Source: an uncultured Prevotellaceae bacterium (GTDB lineage Bacteria; Bacteroidota; Bacteroidia; Bacteroidales; Bacteroidaceae). From it: DNA of 64,000 nt. Below are positions 9,901 to 17,935 of the stretch, in pieces; the stretch's first letter is position 1, and each line of letters begins with the position of its first letter. Location: contig ONSR01000001.1 of assembly GCA_900320565.1 (NCBI GenBank), positions 1-64,000 on the forward strand. Direction: 5' to 3'. Both the position numbers and the translations under genes were made by a program. The notes below the pieces were generated by a model, which saw only the letters and a list, made by a program, of their open reading frames with translations, was not told the DNA's origin and searched no databases.

Positions 9901-10647
9901 GCAGGCAGCCCCATCTGCCCGTGCCGCGGATGTGCACTCGAGAGCGAACTGCTGGCGAACAAAGACAAGCTGGCTAAGGCAAGCCAATGGATTATCGGTG
10001 GTGACGGCGCAAGCTACGACATCGGTTACGGCGGCCTCGACCACGTCATCGGCAGCGGCGAGGACGTCAACATCTTCGTTATCGATACTGAGGTTTACTC
10101 CAACACGGGCGGTCAGGCTTCGAAGGCCACACCTATCGGAGCTATTGCTCAGTTCGCTGCCAATGGTAAGCGCGTGGGCAAGAAGGACCTCGGCCTCATG
10201 CAGGCTACCTACGGCAACGTTTATGTTGCTCAGGTTGCTATGGGTGCAGACCAAAGCCAGTGCCTGAAGGCCTTCCGCGAGGCTGAAGCATGGCACGGAC
10301 CTTCGCTCATCATCGCTTATGCTCCCTGTATCAACCACGGCCTGAAGGCTAAGGGCGGCATGGGTAAGAGCCAGGCTGAGGAGGCTAAGGCTGTTGAATG
10401 CGGCTACTGGCACCTGTGGCGCTACAATCCTGCTCTGGCTGAAGAGGGCAAGACTCCCTTCCAGCTCGACAGCAAGGAGCCTGATTGGGATAAGTTCCAA
10501 GAGTTCCTCGAGGGCGAGGTTCGCTTCCTCTCTCTGAAGAAGGCCGCTCCCGAAGAGGCTCAAGAGCTCTACGACGCTTGTAAGGCTGCTGCTCAGCGCC
10601 GCTACAAGACCTACGTTCGCAAGACGCAGGAAGACTGGAGCCTGTAA
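6958..10647 (+). CDS. nifJ: Pyruvate:ferredoxin (flavodoxin) oxidoreductase
   Basis: 1,229 residues, a full-length single-chain PFOR. It converts pyruvate and CoA to acetyl-CoA and CO2 and reduces ferredoxin in the cytoplasm. The order is standard: N-terminal pyrimidine-binding domain (YPITPSSPMAE), the transketolase C-terminal-like and gamma domains, two 4Fe-4S motifs (CIQCNKCAFVCPHAC near residue 689 and CLGCGNCADVCPGNP near 743), then a TPP domain with SGACSGCGETPYVK and GGDGASYDIGYGGLDH and the metal-binding NTGGQASKATP. The reduced ferredoxin would feed the Rnf complex encoded at 40.0-45.0 kb. It appears monocistronic, with a stem-loop at 10688-10711. The start is the first ATG consistent with family N-termini (MKQKKFVTWDGN). 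Confidence 0.97.
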   Translation: MKQKKFVTWDGNTCAGHVAYMFSEVAAIYPITPSSPMAEHVDEWAAQGRKNLFGDTVMVQEMQSEGGAAGAVHGSLQAGALTSTFTASQGLLLMIPNMYKIAGELLPSVFHVSARTLATHSLCIFGDHSDVMACRQTGFAMLAEGSVQEVMDLSAVAHLAALEARVPFINFFDGFRTSHEYQKVELLEEDDVRDLVNQKALSEFRARALSPEHPQAKGMAENPETFFAHRESCNRYYDAVPAIVEKYMAAISERTGRKYELFSYYGAEDAEQVIILMGSASEAAREAIDYANANGKKYGMVSVHLYRPFSVKHLLAAVPKTCKRIAVLDRTKEPGANGEPLYLDVRDAFYGQPNAPIIVGGRYGLGSADVTPTMMLSVYENLELPQPKSQFTVGIVDDLTYTSLPVKEEMALGGEGIFEAKFFGLGADGTVGANKNSVKIIGDNTNKYCQAYFSYDSKKSGGFTCSHLRFGDTPIRSTYQIKTPNFVACHVQAYLRMYDVIRGLRPNGQFLLNTIFEGEELVKFIPNNIKKYFAEKNITVYYINATKIAQEIGLGNRTNTILQSAFFRITEVIPVELAVEQMKKAIVKSYGKKGEDVVNMNFAAVDRGGEYKVLPVDPAWKNLPADEAPVYDEPEFITKLVRPINAQNGADLPVSAYKGYEDGAWEQGTAAYEKRGVAGFVPVWNPDNCIQCNKCAFVCPHACIRPIVMDDEEVKGFEGKTIEMKAPAAMKGMHFVMQVGVKDCLGCGNCADVCPGNPKLGGPALKMVSYDDSSAEAAQEAKNWDYCIKKVSSKQDLVDIKQSPKNSQFAQPLFEFSGACSGCGETPYVKLISQLFGDREMASNATGCSSIYSGSIPSTPYTKNAKGQGPAWSNSLFEDFCEYGLGMVLGRKKLRNRMRKLAEELVNTTAFDWMREATQKWLDTFDDSTANRKATDEFVAALEKAILPIDGAIEFWQGKGKELYGAEVAAQKLQEAKDAKAAGSPICPCRGCALESELLANKDKLAKASQWIIGGDGASYDIGYGGLDHVIGSGEDVNIFVIDTEVYSNTGGQASKATPIGAIAQFAANGKRVGKKDLGLMQATYGNVYVAQVAMGADQSQCLKAFREAEAWHGPSLIIAYAPCINHGLKAKGGMGKSQAEEAKAVECGYWHLWRYNPALAEEGKTPFQLDSKEPDWDKFQEFLEGEVRFLSLKKAAPEEAQELYDACKAAAQRRYKTYVRKTQEDWSL

Positions 10648-10687
10648 TAGAAACCGTTATTGCGAAAAGCGCTTTAACGTCATAACA

Positions 10688-10711
10688 GTAGGGACGCTTC
10701 GGCGTCCCTAC
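10688..10711 (+). terminator. Stem-loop after nifJ
   Basis: A perfect 10-bp stem, GTAGGGACGC and GCGTCCCTAC, closed by a TTCG tetraloop, 40 bases after the nifJ stop. There is no long T run, only ATTATTT, so it may be a terminator or an RNA-stabilising hairpin. Confidence 0.6.
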
Positions 10712-10726
10712 ATTATTTAAATTACT

Positions 10727-11869
10727 ATGAAAAACTTCTTCGTACTCATATTCGCTTTAATGGCCCTCGCTTCGAAGGCACAGGTGCAGAATATGATTGT
10801 TTACAGAAGCGATGGGTCAACCATTCGTTGTGATGTGGAAACGGTTGACAGCGTCGTTTTCGAGGCTGTTCCGAAGTGGAGCAACCGTTCGAAGGAAGCC
10901 CAGAATCTGCTCACTTACCTCGAGGAGAATGTCGGCCAAAAGATACTGACGGGCACCCACGCTTGCGTGAACTACAACATCAACGAAGCCAAATGGGTAT
11001 TTAAGCACACGCGGAAATACCCAGCCATCAACACGTTCGACTTCATCCACGACATCCATTCCTCTTCGAGTGGCTGGATAAACTATGCGAGCAACACGAT
11101 TTGGCAGAACTGGGCTAACGCAGGCGGTATCGTTTCAGCAATGTGGCATTGGAACATGCTTACGAACGACAGCACCGACTGGACATGCACCCCAGGCTCC
11201 GAACCCAAGCAAACCAGTTTCCGACCGTCAGGAATCTTCTCGCCGAACAGCGACGACTACAAAACGATGATAGCCCGCATCGACCAAGTCGCGATGTGGC
11301 TGAAATCCACCAAGACAGCCAAAGTGCCTGTTCTCTGGCGCCCCCTTCATGAAGCGCAAGGCAACTGGACGGAAGCCAATCCAGGCACAGACTGGCACAA
11401 AGCATGGTTCTGGTGGGGAGCAGACGGACCTGAAGCATTCGTGGAACTGTGGAGAGTGATGTACGACCGCATGGTGAATTATCATGGCCTGACGAACCTC
11501 ATCTGGATCTTTAACGCAGGAGACTCAAAGCGCTGGTACCCAGGCGATGAATATGTTGATATTGTAGCGTACGACTTCTACAACAAGAACCTCAGCGAGA
11601 TGCACTGGTGGTACGACTACTTCCACGAAAACTACCCAGGCAAACTCTATGCCATCAGCGAATTCGGAAGCATTCCGAAACTCTCGCAACTGTGGGAAGA
11701 CGGTCAGCACTGGAGTTTCCTCATCCCTTGGTACGACTACGACCGCACGAACAAAACAAGCGGCGATGCCTTCAACAGCACCGACCACAACAACGCCAAC
11801 ATCGACTGGTGGAACGACGCTCTGGAGCAGGATTGTGCCATCACGCGCGACGAACTTCCAAGGAATTAG
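10727..11869 (+). CDS. Secreted beta-mannanase, glycoside hydrolase family 26
   Basis: 380 residues with an N-terminal signal peptide ending near ASKAQ. The body is a GH26 catalytic barrel that cleaves beta-1,4-mannan or a related glucomannan outside the cytoplasm. The acid/base Glu209 is in RPLHEAQGNW and the nucleophile Glu312 in AISEFGS; NTFDFIHDIHS and the aromatic HWNML stretch also fit GH26. A short segment (about 20-48, MIVYRSDGSTIRCDVETVDS) precedes the barrel and resembles the small N-terminal module seen in many secreted Prevotella proteins. There is no T9SS-like tail and no SusC/SusD pair nearby, so this is not part of a visible polysaccharide utilisation locus. Exact substrate is inferred. 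Confidence 0.88.
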   Translation: MKNFFVLIFALMALASKAQVQNMIVYRSDGSTIRCDVETVDSVVFEAVPKWSNRSKEAQNLLTYLEENVGQKILTGTHACVNYNINEAKWVFKHTRKYPAINTFDFIHDIHSSSSGWINYASNTIWQNWANAGGIVSAMWHWNMLTNDSTDWTCTPGSEPKQTSFRPSGIFSPNSDDYKTMIARIDQVAMWLKSTKTAKVPVLWRPLHEAQGNWTEANPGTDWHKAWFWWGADGPEAFVELWRVMYDRMVNYHGLTNLIWIFNAGDSKRWYPGDEYVDIVAYDFYNKNLSEMHWWYDYFHENYPGKLYAISEFGSIPKLSQLWEDGQHWSFLIPWYDYDRTNKTSGDAFNSTDHNNANIDWWNDALEQDCAITRDELPRN

Positions 11870-11928
11870 TATTCTTTGGACAACACAACTGAACACCTGA
11901 TTCAACACATTATATTTAATTTATAAAT

Positions 11929-11994
11929 CCCCTATAGGGCGTTCGTCATTCCCCTATAGGGCGTTGAGCATTCCCCTATAGGGCGTTTGGCACC
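11929..11994. repeat. 22-bp-period palindrome array B (core CCCCTATAGGGC)
   Basis: Three identical 12-base cores start at 11929, 11951 and 11973. The spacers are GTTCGTCATT, GTTGAGCATT and GTTTGGCACC. The array starts 60 bases after the GH26 stop, with no other terminator-like stem between. Confidence 0.9.
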
Positions 11995-12106
11995 CTAATA
12001 CTTGTGGCTGCCATTTTTTGTCGACTAAATATGCAGCCGCAATATCATTTTGCGCATATAATATATAATAATGTGTCGTTTTGTTGGCCAAAAGAAAGAT
12101 TTATGC

Positions 12107-12134
12107 TAACTTTGCGGCCAATTCGCGTACGCGA
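12107..12134 (+). promoter_or_regulatory. ilvD promoter -7 box and adjacent palindrome
   Basis: TAACTTTG at 12107-12114 matches the -7 consensus; the best TTTG upstream (12080-12083) is 23 bases away, longer than usual. A perfect 12-base palindrome TCGCGTACGCGA (12123-12134) lies about where transcription would start or just after, a plausible operator position for the ilv block. Confidence 0.5.
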
Positions 12135-12149
12135 GAAAGATTAAGGATT

Positions 12150-13952
12150 ATGAAACATCAATTGAGAAGCTCAGTCTGCACCGAAGGTCGTCGCATGGCT
12201 GGAGCACGTGCTCTTTGGGTCGCTAACGGCATGAAGAGGGAACAGTTCGGCAAGCCAATCATCGCTGTCGTCAACTCGTTCACACAGTTCGTCCCAGGTC
12301 ATACACACCTCCACGAGATAGGACAAATCGTAAAGCAAGAGATAGAAAAGCTCGGTTGCTACGCAGCTGAGTTCAACACCATCGCCATCGACGACGGCAT
12401 CGCCATGGGTCACGACGGCATGCTCTACTCCCTACCCTCGCGCGACATCATCGCCGACTCGGTGGAGTACATGGTAAATGCTCACAAAGCAGATGCAATG
12501 GTCTGCATTTCCAACTGCGACAAAGTGACCCCAGGCATGCTGATGGCTGCCATGAGACTGAACATTCCGGCCGTCTTCGTAAGCGGCGGACCAATGGAAT
12601 CTCACAAGCTCAATGGCGAGAACGCCGACCTCATCACAGCAATGGTGAAAGGTGGCGACCCAACCGTCAGCGACGAGGAACTGGCTCAGGTGGAGCAGAT
12701 GGCTTGCCCGGGCTGCGGCGCTTGCTCAGGTATGTTCACAGCCAACTCAATGAACTCGCTGACCGAAGCCATCGGACTCTCGCTCCCTGGCAACGGAAGC
12801 ATCCTCGCCACACACAAGAACCGCATACAGCTCTTCAAGGACGCAGCCAAGATAATCGTAAAGAATGCCCTCGCTTACTACGAGGACGGCGACGAGTCGG
12901 TACTGCCACGCAGCATCGCAACCCGTCAGGCTTTCCTCAACGCCATGACACTCGACATCGCCATGGGCGCAAGCACAAACACTGTGCTCCACCTGCTTGC
13001 AGTCGCCCAGGAAGCTGAAGTGGACTTCAAGATGAAGGACATCGACCAGCTGAGCCGCAAAGTGCCCTTCCTCTGCAAGCTCTCGCCGAACTGGCAGAAG
13101 TACAGCATTCAGGAGGAGAACCGTGCTGGTGGCATTCTCGGCATACTTGGCGAACTTGCTAAAGGCAACCTGCTCGACCTCTCCTGCAAGCGCGTCAACG
13201 GCGCCACACTTGGCGAAGACATTGCTAAATACGACATTACTAGCCCTACTAGTGATCCTAGTTGTATTAGAATATATTATAGCGCCCCTGGTGGCAAGTT
13301 CAGCAACGTGATGGGCTCGCAGGAAACATACTTCGAGACACTCGATACCGACCGCGAGAACGGTTGCATCCGCGACACCGAACACGCCTACATGAAGGAT
13401 GGCGGAATGGCTGTCCTCTTCGGCAACATCGCTCAGGACGGCTGCGTCGTCAAGACGGCTGGCGTTGCTCCTGAGCTTTGGCACTTTGAAGGTCCTGCCG
13501 TCTGCTTCGACTCTCAGGAAGACGCTTGCGAAGGCATTTTGGGCGGCAAGGTGAAGAAGGGCGATTGCGTCGTCATCACGCACGAAGGCCCGAAAGGCGG
13601 TCCTGGCATGCAGGAGATGCTCTACCCCACCTCGTACATCAAGTCGATGCACATGGGCAAGGAATGCGCCCTCATTACCGACGGACGCTTCTCAGGCGGC
13701 ACAAGCGGTCTCTCCATCGGACACATCAGTCCCGAGGCAGCAAGCGGCGGCAACATCGGCAAGATAAAGGACGGAGACATCATCGTCATTGACATCCCCA
13801 GCCGCTCCATCAACGTGAAGCTGAGCGACGAAGAACTTGCAGCTCGTCCACAGCAACCCCTGCGTCGCAACAGAGTCGTAAGCAAAGCATTGAGGGCTTA
13901 TGCGCAATCTGTTGCAAGTGCCGACAAGGGCGGAATCAGAATAATCGATTAA
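12150..13952 (+). CDS. ilvD: Dihydroxy-acid dehydratase
   Basis: 600 residues from the ATG at 12150. An in-frame ATG 69 bases upstream lies at or before the -7 box and is rejected as the start. The enzyme is a cytoplasmic Fe-S dehydratase of valine and isoleucine synthesis (also feeding leucine and pantothenate). Cluster and metal motifs are visible: [12 protein letters not shown] and [19 protein letters not shown], and toward the C-terminus [20 protein letters not shown]. Residues about 361-376 are encoded by a CTAG repeat (13240-13270) with AT-rich codons unlike the rest of the gene, but the frame stays open. ilvB begins 2 bases after the stop, showing an ilvDBN operon. Confidence 0.96.
   Translation: MKHQLRSSVCTEGRRMAGARALWVANGMKREQFGKPIIAVVNSFTQFVPGHTHLHEIGQIVKQEIEKLGCYAAEFNTIAIDDGIAMGHDGMLYSLPSRDIIADSVEYMVNAHKADAMVCISNCDKVTPGMLMAAMRLNIPAVFVSGGPMESHKLNGENADLITAMVKGGDPTVSDEELAQVEQMACPGCGACSGMFTANSMNSLTEAIGLSLPGNGSILATHKNRIQLFKDAAKIIVKNALAYYEDGDESVLPRSIATRQAFLNAMTLDIAMGASTNTVLHLLAVAQEAEVDFKMKDIDQLSRKVPFLCKLSPNWQKYSIQEENRAGGILGILGELAKGNLLDLSCKRVNGATLGEDIAKYDITSPTSDPSCIRIYYSAPGGKFSNVMGSQETYFETLDTDRENGCIRDTEHAYMKDGGMAVLFGNIAQDGCVVKTAGVAPELWHFEGPAVCFDSQEDACEGILGGKVKKGDCVVITHEGPKGGPGMQEMLYPTSYIKSMHMGKECALITDGRFSGGTSGLSIGHISPEAASGGNIGKIKDGDIIVIDIPSRSINVKLSDEELAARPQQPLRRNRVVSKALRAYAQSVASADKGGIRIID
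13240..13270. repeat. 9-base-period CTAG repeat inside ilvD
   Basis: CTAG at 13240, 13249 and 13258 and TTAG at 13267 recur every 9 bases, that is every third codon, so the frame is kept. The repeat resembles the intergenic CTAG array at 4413-4458. Confidence 0.7.
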
Positions 13953-13954
13953 CT

Positions 13955-15655
13955 ATGGTAAACGAAAAGATATCAGGTGCAGAGGCTTTGATGAGAAGCC
14001 TTGAACACGAAGGTGTAGATGTGCTCTTCGGCTATCCTGGCGGCGCTATCATGCCCACCTACGACGCCCTCTACGACCACAAGAAGACCCTTCATCACAT
14101 CCTTGTTCGTCATGAACAAGCTGCCGTTCATGCCGCTCAGGGTTATGCCCGCGTCAGTGGTAAGGTAGGTTGTGCTATCGTGACAAGTGGCCCGGGAGCA
14201 ATGAATACGATTACAGGCGTTGCCGATGCCATGATTGACTCCACGCCTATGGTCGTTATCTGCGGTCAGGTCGGAGCTGCCATGCTCGGCACCGATGCTT
14301 TCCAGGAGGTCGATGTGGTGGGCGTTACCCAACCTATCACGAAGTGGAACTTCCAGATTCGTCGTGCCGAGGACATCCCTTGGGCAGTGGCTCGTGCCTT
14401 CTTCATTGCAAAGAGCGGCAGGCCAGGCCCTGTTGTGCTCGACTTTGCGAAGAACGCGCAGACTGCCATGATAGAGTATGCTCCGCAGAAGGTCGATTTC
14501 ATCCGCAGCTACAATCCCTACCCTCAGCCGGAAGAAGGCGCTATCGAGAAAGCCGCTCAAATGATTAACGAAAGTGTGAAGCCCTTCATGCTTGTTGGTC
14601 AAGGCGTTGAACTGGCTGGAGCTAACAAAGAGTTGCTTGCCCTCTGCGAGAAGGCTCAGATACCTTTTGGCTCAACCATTCTCGGCCTTTCTGCTGCTCC
14701 TTCCGACCATCCGCTCAATAAAGGAATGCTTGGCATGCACGGCAACCTTGCGCCAAACGTTATGACGAATCAGTGCGACCTGCTCATCGCTGTCGGTATG
14801 CGCTTTGATGACCGCGTAACAGGCAACCTGAAGACCTATGCTAAACAGGCAAAGGTTATACACTTCGAGATTGACCCATCCGAGCTTGGTAAGAACGTGA
14901 AGCCTACTCTCTCTGTCCTCGGAGATTGCAAGCAGACACTTCCAGCCGTAACAAAGCTTGTGCAGAAAGCCACTCATAAAGCATGGATTGAAGGCTTCAA
15001 GCCATATGAAGAAAAGGAGTTCACAAAGGTTATCGATGCCGCCCTCAATCCCACAGAAGGCCCACTCTTGATGGGCGAAGTGGTGCGCAAGGTTAGCGAG
15101 GCAGCCAAGAACAAAGCCATCCTCGTGACCGATGTCGGACAAAACCAGATGTTCGGTTGTCGCTACTTCAAGTTCACGGAGCCTCGCTCCGTAGTTACCA
15201 GCGGTGGTTGCGGCACGATGGGCTTCGGCATTCCAGCAGCTATGGGTGCTTGCTATGGCGCTCCCGACAGAACAGTATGTATGTTCTGTGGCGACGGAGG
15301 CTTCCAAATGACAATTCAGGAGCTGGGCACCATCATGGAGAACCAGATTCCCGTGAAGATGATACTCCTGAACAACAACTTCCTCGGCAACGTTAGGCAG
15401 TGGCAATACATGTTCTTCAACAAGCGCTACTCCTTTACGCCCATGCTCAACCCCGACTACGAGAAGATTGCCGCAGGCTATAACATTCCTTGCCGTACCG
15501 TAATTGACCGCAAGGACCTCGATGCTGCCATCAAGGAGATGCTCAACACAAAGGGTCCGTACCTCTTGCAGTGTGCTGTGAAGGAAGAAGATAACGTGCT
15601 CCCAATGACACCACCAGGAGCCAATGTGGACGAAATGCTGCTTGAGGTTAATTAA
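13955..15655 (+). CDS. ilvB: Acetolactate synthase, large (catalytic) subunit
   Basis: 566 residues. It condenses two pyruvates, or pyruvate and 2-ketobutyrate, using TPP and FAD, the first shared step of branched-chain amino acid synthesis. The N-terminal TPP domain has LFGYPGGAIMPTYDAL and the catalytic Glu in VRHEQAAVHAAQGYAR; the C-terminal TPP/Mg motif is GDGGFQMTIQELGT...NNNFLGNVRQW. Length is normal for the family. It lies 2 bases after ilvD and 26 bases before ilvN, and would be co-transcribed and assembled with IlvN. Confidence 0.96.
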   Translation: MVNEKISGAEALMRSLEHEGVDVLFGYPGGAIMPTYDALYDHKKTLHHILVRHEQAAVHAAQGYARVSGKVGCAIVTSGPGAMNTITGVADAMIDSTPMVVICGQVGAAMLGTDAFQEVDVVGVTQPITKWNFQIRRAEDIPWAVARAFFIAKSGRPGPVVLDFAKNAQTAMIEYAPQKVDFIRSYNPYPQPEEGAIEKAAQMINESVKPFMLVGQGVELAGANKELLALCEKAQIPFGSTILGLSAAPSDHPLNKGMLGMHGNLAPNVMTNQCDLLIAVGMRFDDRVTGNLKTYAKQAKVIHFEIDPSELGKNVKPTLSVLGDCKQTLPAVTKLVQKATHKAWIEGFKPYEEKEFTKVIDAALNPTEGPLLMGEVVRKVSEAAKNKAILVTDVGQNQMFGCRYFKFTEPRSVVTSGGCGTMGFGIPAAMGACYGAPDRTVCMFCGDGGFQMTIQELGTIMENQIPVKMILLNNNFLGNVRQWQYMFFNKRYSFTPMLNPDYEKIAAGYNIPCRTVIDRKDLDAAIKEMLNTKGPYLLQCAVKEEDNVLPMTPPGANVDEMLLEVN

Positions 15656-15681
15656 TAGTTCATAATTCATAGTTCATAGTT

Positions 15682-16509
15682 ATGAAGACAAAGAAGAAAA
15701 CAGGAAACGCCGAATGTGGCGATTGCAATACTTGCGGCAAATGTGACGAGCTGGAGCAGGCTCAAGAGATGCAAGGCTTCAATGAAGCTGTTTATGCTGC
15801 AGCAGCTATTGAGCGCGACAGCTTCGAGAAGAACTTGGCTCGTCAGCGCAGGGCAACTCTTGCTCAGGATGCACAAGAAGGCAGCCAGAAGGAGACCTTC
15901 AAGCGTAATGCAGTGGCTCGTCCTGCTGTACCAGGTCACGAAGGTGCTTTGCTCAGTCACGATGGTCTGACACTTTACACACTCATCGTCTATTCCGAGA
16001 ACTTCGCAGGTATCCTCAATCAGATAACCGCTGTCTTTACACGTCGGCAGGTCAACATCGAGAGCCTCAATGTATGCGCCTCTTCCACTCCTGGCGTCCA
16101 CAAGTACACAATAACTTGTTACTGCAAGCAGGAGATGGCGGAGATGCTGACCAAGCAAATCGAGAAGAAGGTTGATGTCTTGCAAGCCAACTGCTTTGTG
16201 GACGACGAGATATTCATCCTCGAGACCTCTTTGCTGAAGCTTTCCACACCGATGGTGCTTGCCAATCAAGACATATCTTGCATTGTTCGTCGCTATGATG
16301 CCCGCATCGTCGAGGTGAACCCAACATACACCATCGTCGAGAACACAGGCATCACAAGAGATGTGATAGAGCTCTTCACCCAGCTCGATGCTCTAGGTTG
16401 CGTCTTGCAGTTTGTCCGCACAGGCCGCATTGCAGTCACAAAGTCTTGCATTGAACGCCTCGATGCTTATATTGCGAAGCGCGAGGAAGAACACAATACT
16501 AATTCATAA
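15682..16509 (+). CDS. ilvN: Acetolactate synthase small (regulatory) subunit with Cys-rich N-terminal extension
   Basis: 275 residues, about 95 longer than usual. From residue about 97 it is an ordinary regulatory subunit: an ACT domain (LYTLIVYSENFAGILNQITA, then FTRRQVNIESLNV) and a C-terminal ALS domain (RYDARIVEVNPTYTIVENTG). The ACT domain binds valine and gives feedback control of IlvB. The extra N-terminus contains Cys12, Cys15, Cys18 and Cys21 in a CGDCNTCGKC pattern, then a charged helical stretch. Four evenly spaced cysteines suggest metal or Fe-S binding, but this is inference. No Met lies between residue 30 and the ACT domain; a TTG near residue 90 is the only late start seen. 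The gene follows ilvB by 26 bases. Confidence 0.9.
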   Translation: MKTKKKTGNAECGDCNTCGKCDELEQAQEMQGFNEAVYAAAAIERDSFEKNLARQRRATLAQDAQEGSQKETFKRNAVARPAVPGHEGALLSHDGLTLYTLIVYSENFAGILNQITAVFTRRQVNIESLNVCASSTPGVHKYTITCYCKQEMAEMLTKQIEKKVDVLQANCFVDDEIFILETSLLKLSTPMVLANQDISCIVRRYDARIVEVNPTYTIVENTGITRDVIELFTQLDALGCVLQFVRTGRIAVTKSCIERLDAYIAKREEEHNTNS

Positions 16510-16639
16510 TTCTTAATTCATAATTCATAATTAAGGCTACGCCCCAGCATTTTCACAAAGAAGATAATCATGAATTATGAATTAGTATTATGGACTATGA
16601 AGCTTTAGCTCGATGTAAGTCAACTATGAATTATGAACT
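16510..16639. repeat. AT-rich TTCATAATT / TGAATTATGA direct repeats
   Basis: The gap between ilvN and the thioesterase gene is almost wholly 8-11-base repeats of ATTCATAATT and its complement. Similar tracts occur at 15656-15681 and 42255-42290. They are typical Bacteroidetes intergenic filler with no visible gene. Confidence 0.7.
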
Positions 16640-17389
16640 ATGAATTATGAATTAATAGATAGATATCCTTTCTTTGTTGAGCCTTTCCATGTTGACTTCA
16701 CGGGTCGCATCTTCCTTGGTGTACTCGGCAATCATTTGCTCAACGCTGCGGGCAACCACTCACAGAAGCGCGGATGGGGCATCGGTGCCTTGAACGAAAC
16801 CCAGCACACTTGGGTGCTCTCGCGACTCAGCATCGAGATGAACGAGATGCCTCGGCAATATGAGCATTGCGAAGTGAGAACTTGGGTGGAGAGCGTGATG
16901 AAGCTATTCACAAACCGTAACTTCTCCATCCATAATGCTGACGGCAAGCCCCTTGGCTATGCACGAAGTGTGTGGGCAATGATTGACTTGGAGACGCGGA
17001 AGCCTTGCGACCTGCTGACACTCTACGACGGCGATATCCTCAGATACATCGTTCCCGAGGAAGAGAACGTCTGCCCCATCGAGGGCCATGGACGCTTCCG
17101 CTTCCGCGAGCCACAGCTCATCCGCACCATCGACACCTATTACAGCGATGTTGACATCAACGGCCACATCAACAGCATCAAGTACATCGAGCACATCCTC
17201 GACCTCTTCCCCAAAGAGCGCTTCGAGCAGGGAGGCATCCGCCGCTTCGAGATAGCCTACAAGGCAGAGTCATATCTGGGAGACCGCCTCAGCTTCTATG
17301 AACAGGCAATAAGCGAGAACGAGACCGACATTGAGGTCCGTAAGAACGAAGGCGAAGTGGTTTGTCAGGCAAAAGTCTGCTTCAAGTGA
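16640..17389 (+). CDS. Acyl-ACP thioesterase (FatA/FatB-like)
   Basis: 249 residues forming two hot-dog folds. It would hydrolyse acyl-acyl carrier protein to free fatty acid, ending fatty acid synthesis. The N-terminal domain carries FHVDFTGRIFLGVLGNHLLN and WVLSRLSIEMNEMP; the second domain carries DVDINGHINSIKYIEHILD, the Asn-x-His motif of the family. It sits between ilvN and ilvC on the same strand, an arrangement that suggests co-expression with branched-chain synthesis, perhaps because branched fatty acids are made from the same precursors (inference). The ATG at 16640 lies inside a repeat of TGAATTATGA units, so the exact start is somewhat uncertain, but MNYELIDRYPF precedes the domain directly. 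Confidence 0.85.
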   Translation: MNYELIDRYPFFVEPFHVDFTGRIFLGVLGNHLLNAAGNHSQKRGWGIGALNETQHTWVLSRLSIEMNEMPRQYEHCEVRTWVESVMKLFTNRNFSIHNADGKPLGYARSVWAMIDLETRKPCDLLTLYDGDILRYIVPEEENVCPIEGHGRFRFREPQLIRTIDTYYSDVDINGHINSIKYIEHILDLFPKERFEQGGIRRFEIAYKAESYLGDRLSFYEQAISENETDIEVRKNEGEVVCQAKVCFK

Positions 17390-17408
17390 TAACAGCCCCT
17401 ACACCCTT

Positions 17409-17675
17409 ATGAAGAGAGAGATTGCCAACATCATCAAGTACCTCATTGTCTATGGGGTGCTTTTTGTTTTGCCCGTTGTCATCATCGCCATTTGTGTTGT
17501 GGTTGGAAACAGGCTGCAAGGCGGCACGATGAGCAGCGACGAACTGAGCATCGCCCCCAAAGCAGCTGTCCTCATCGTAAGCCTTCTCGTTCTGTCTTAC
17601 GGAATATACTGGTTCAACCAAAAGTATCCAGCAAGGGAAGAGCAAGGACATAGCACGGCCAGTTTGCAAACTTAA
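17409..17675 (+). CDS. Small membrane protein, two predicted transmembrane segments
   Basis: 88 residues from the ATG at 17409, 20 bases after the thioesterase stop. Two hydrophobic segments are clear: about 11-34 (YLIVYGVLFVLPVVIIAICV) and about 52-70 (AAVLIVSLLVLSYGIYWF). The C-terminus is short and polar. The family is not recognised. The last codons and the TAA stop are formed by the first spacer and core of repeat array C, so the array runs into the reading frame. An upstream in-frame start at 17331 overlaps the thioesterase and is unlikely. Confidence 0.65.
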   Translation: MKREIANIIKYLIVYGVLFVLPVVIIAICVVVGNRLQGGTMSSDELSIAPKAAVLIVSLLVLSYGIYWFNQKYPAREEQGHSTASLQT

Positions 17676-17749
17676 CACGCTTAGTTGGGCAACTTAACGT
17701 GTTAAGATGAGCGTTTTAACGTGTTAAGTTGGGAGACTTAACGTGCCTC
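17662..17749. repeat. 22-bp-period palindrome array C (core TTAACGTGTTAA)
   Basis: Cores start at 17672 (TTAACACGCTTA), 17694, 17716 (both TTAACGTGTTAA) and 17738 (TTAACGTGCCTC). Spacers are GTTTGCAAAC, GTTGGGCAAC, GATGAGCGTT and GTTGGGAGAC. The array overlaps the 3' end of the preceding CDS and provides its stop codon. Confidence 0.9.
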
Positions 17750-17860
17750 GGGAATTTTATACTAAAGAAAGTTCCGCAAGAATTAGGGACTGTTCCCTCC
17801 TCTCTTGCACTTGGGACTATATTTTTAAGCAAAAAGCAACGAACTTTCAATTTTTTGTTG

Positions 17861-17868
17861 TATCTTTG
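17861..17868 (+). promoter_or_regulatory. ilvC promoter -7 box
   Basis: TATCTTTG 68 bases before the ilvC ATG. No clear TTTG is seen at -33. It shows ilvC can be transcribed apart from the upstream ilv genes. Confidence 0.65.
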
Positions 17869-17935
17869 CACGCGATTAAACGGATAACACAACAAAAAGA
17901 AAGTTCTATTTCAACAACAATAAATCTACTAGACT

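Noticed and set aside
10688..10711. Relation of the nifJ hairpin to the GGGACGCGTCCC array
   Set aside because: Both contain GGGACGC/GCGTCCC, but the hairpin is single, has a TTCG loop and lacks the 22-base period; similarity may be chance.
12747..13652. 301-aa open frame antisense to ilvD
   Set aside because: Shadow frame in GC-biased coding DNA; no motif.
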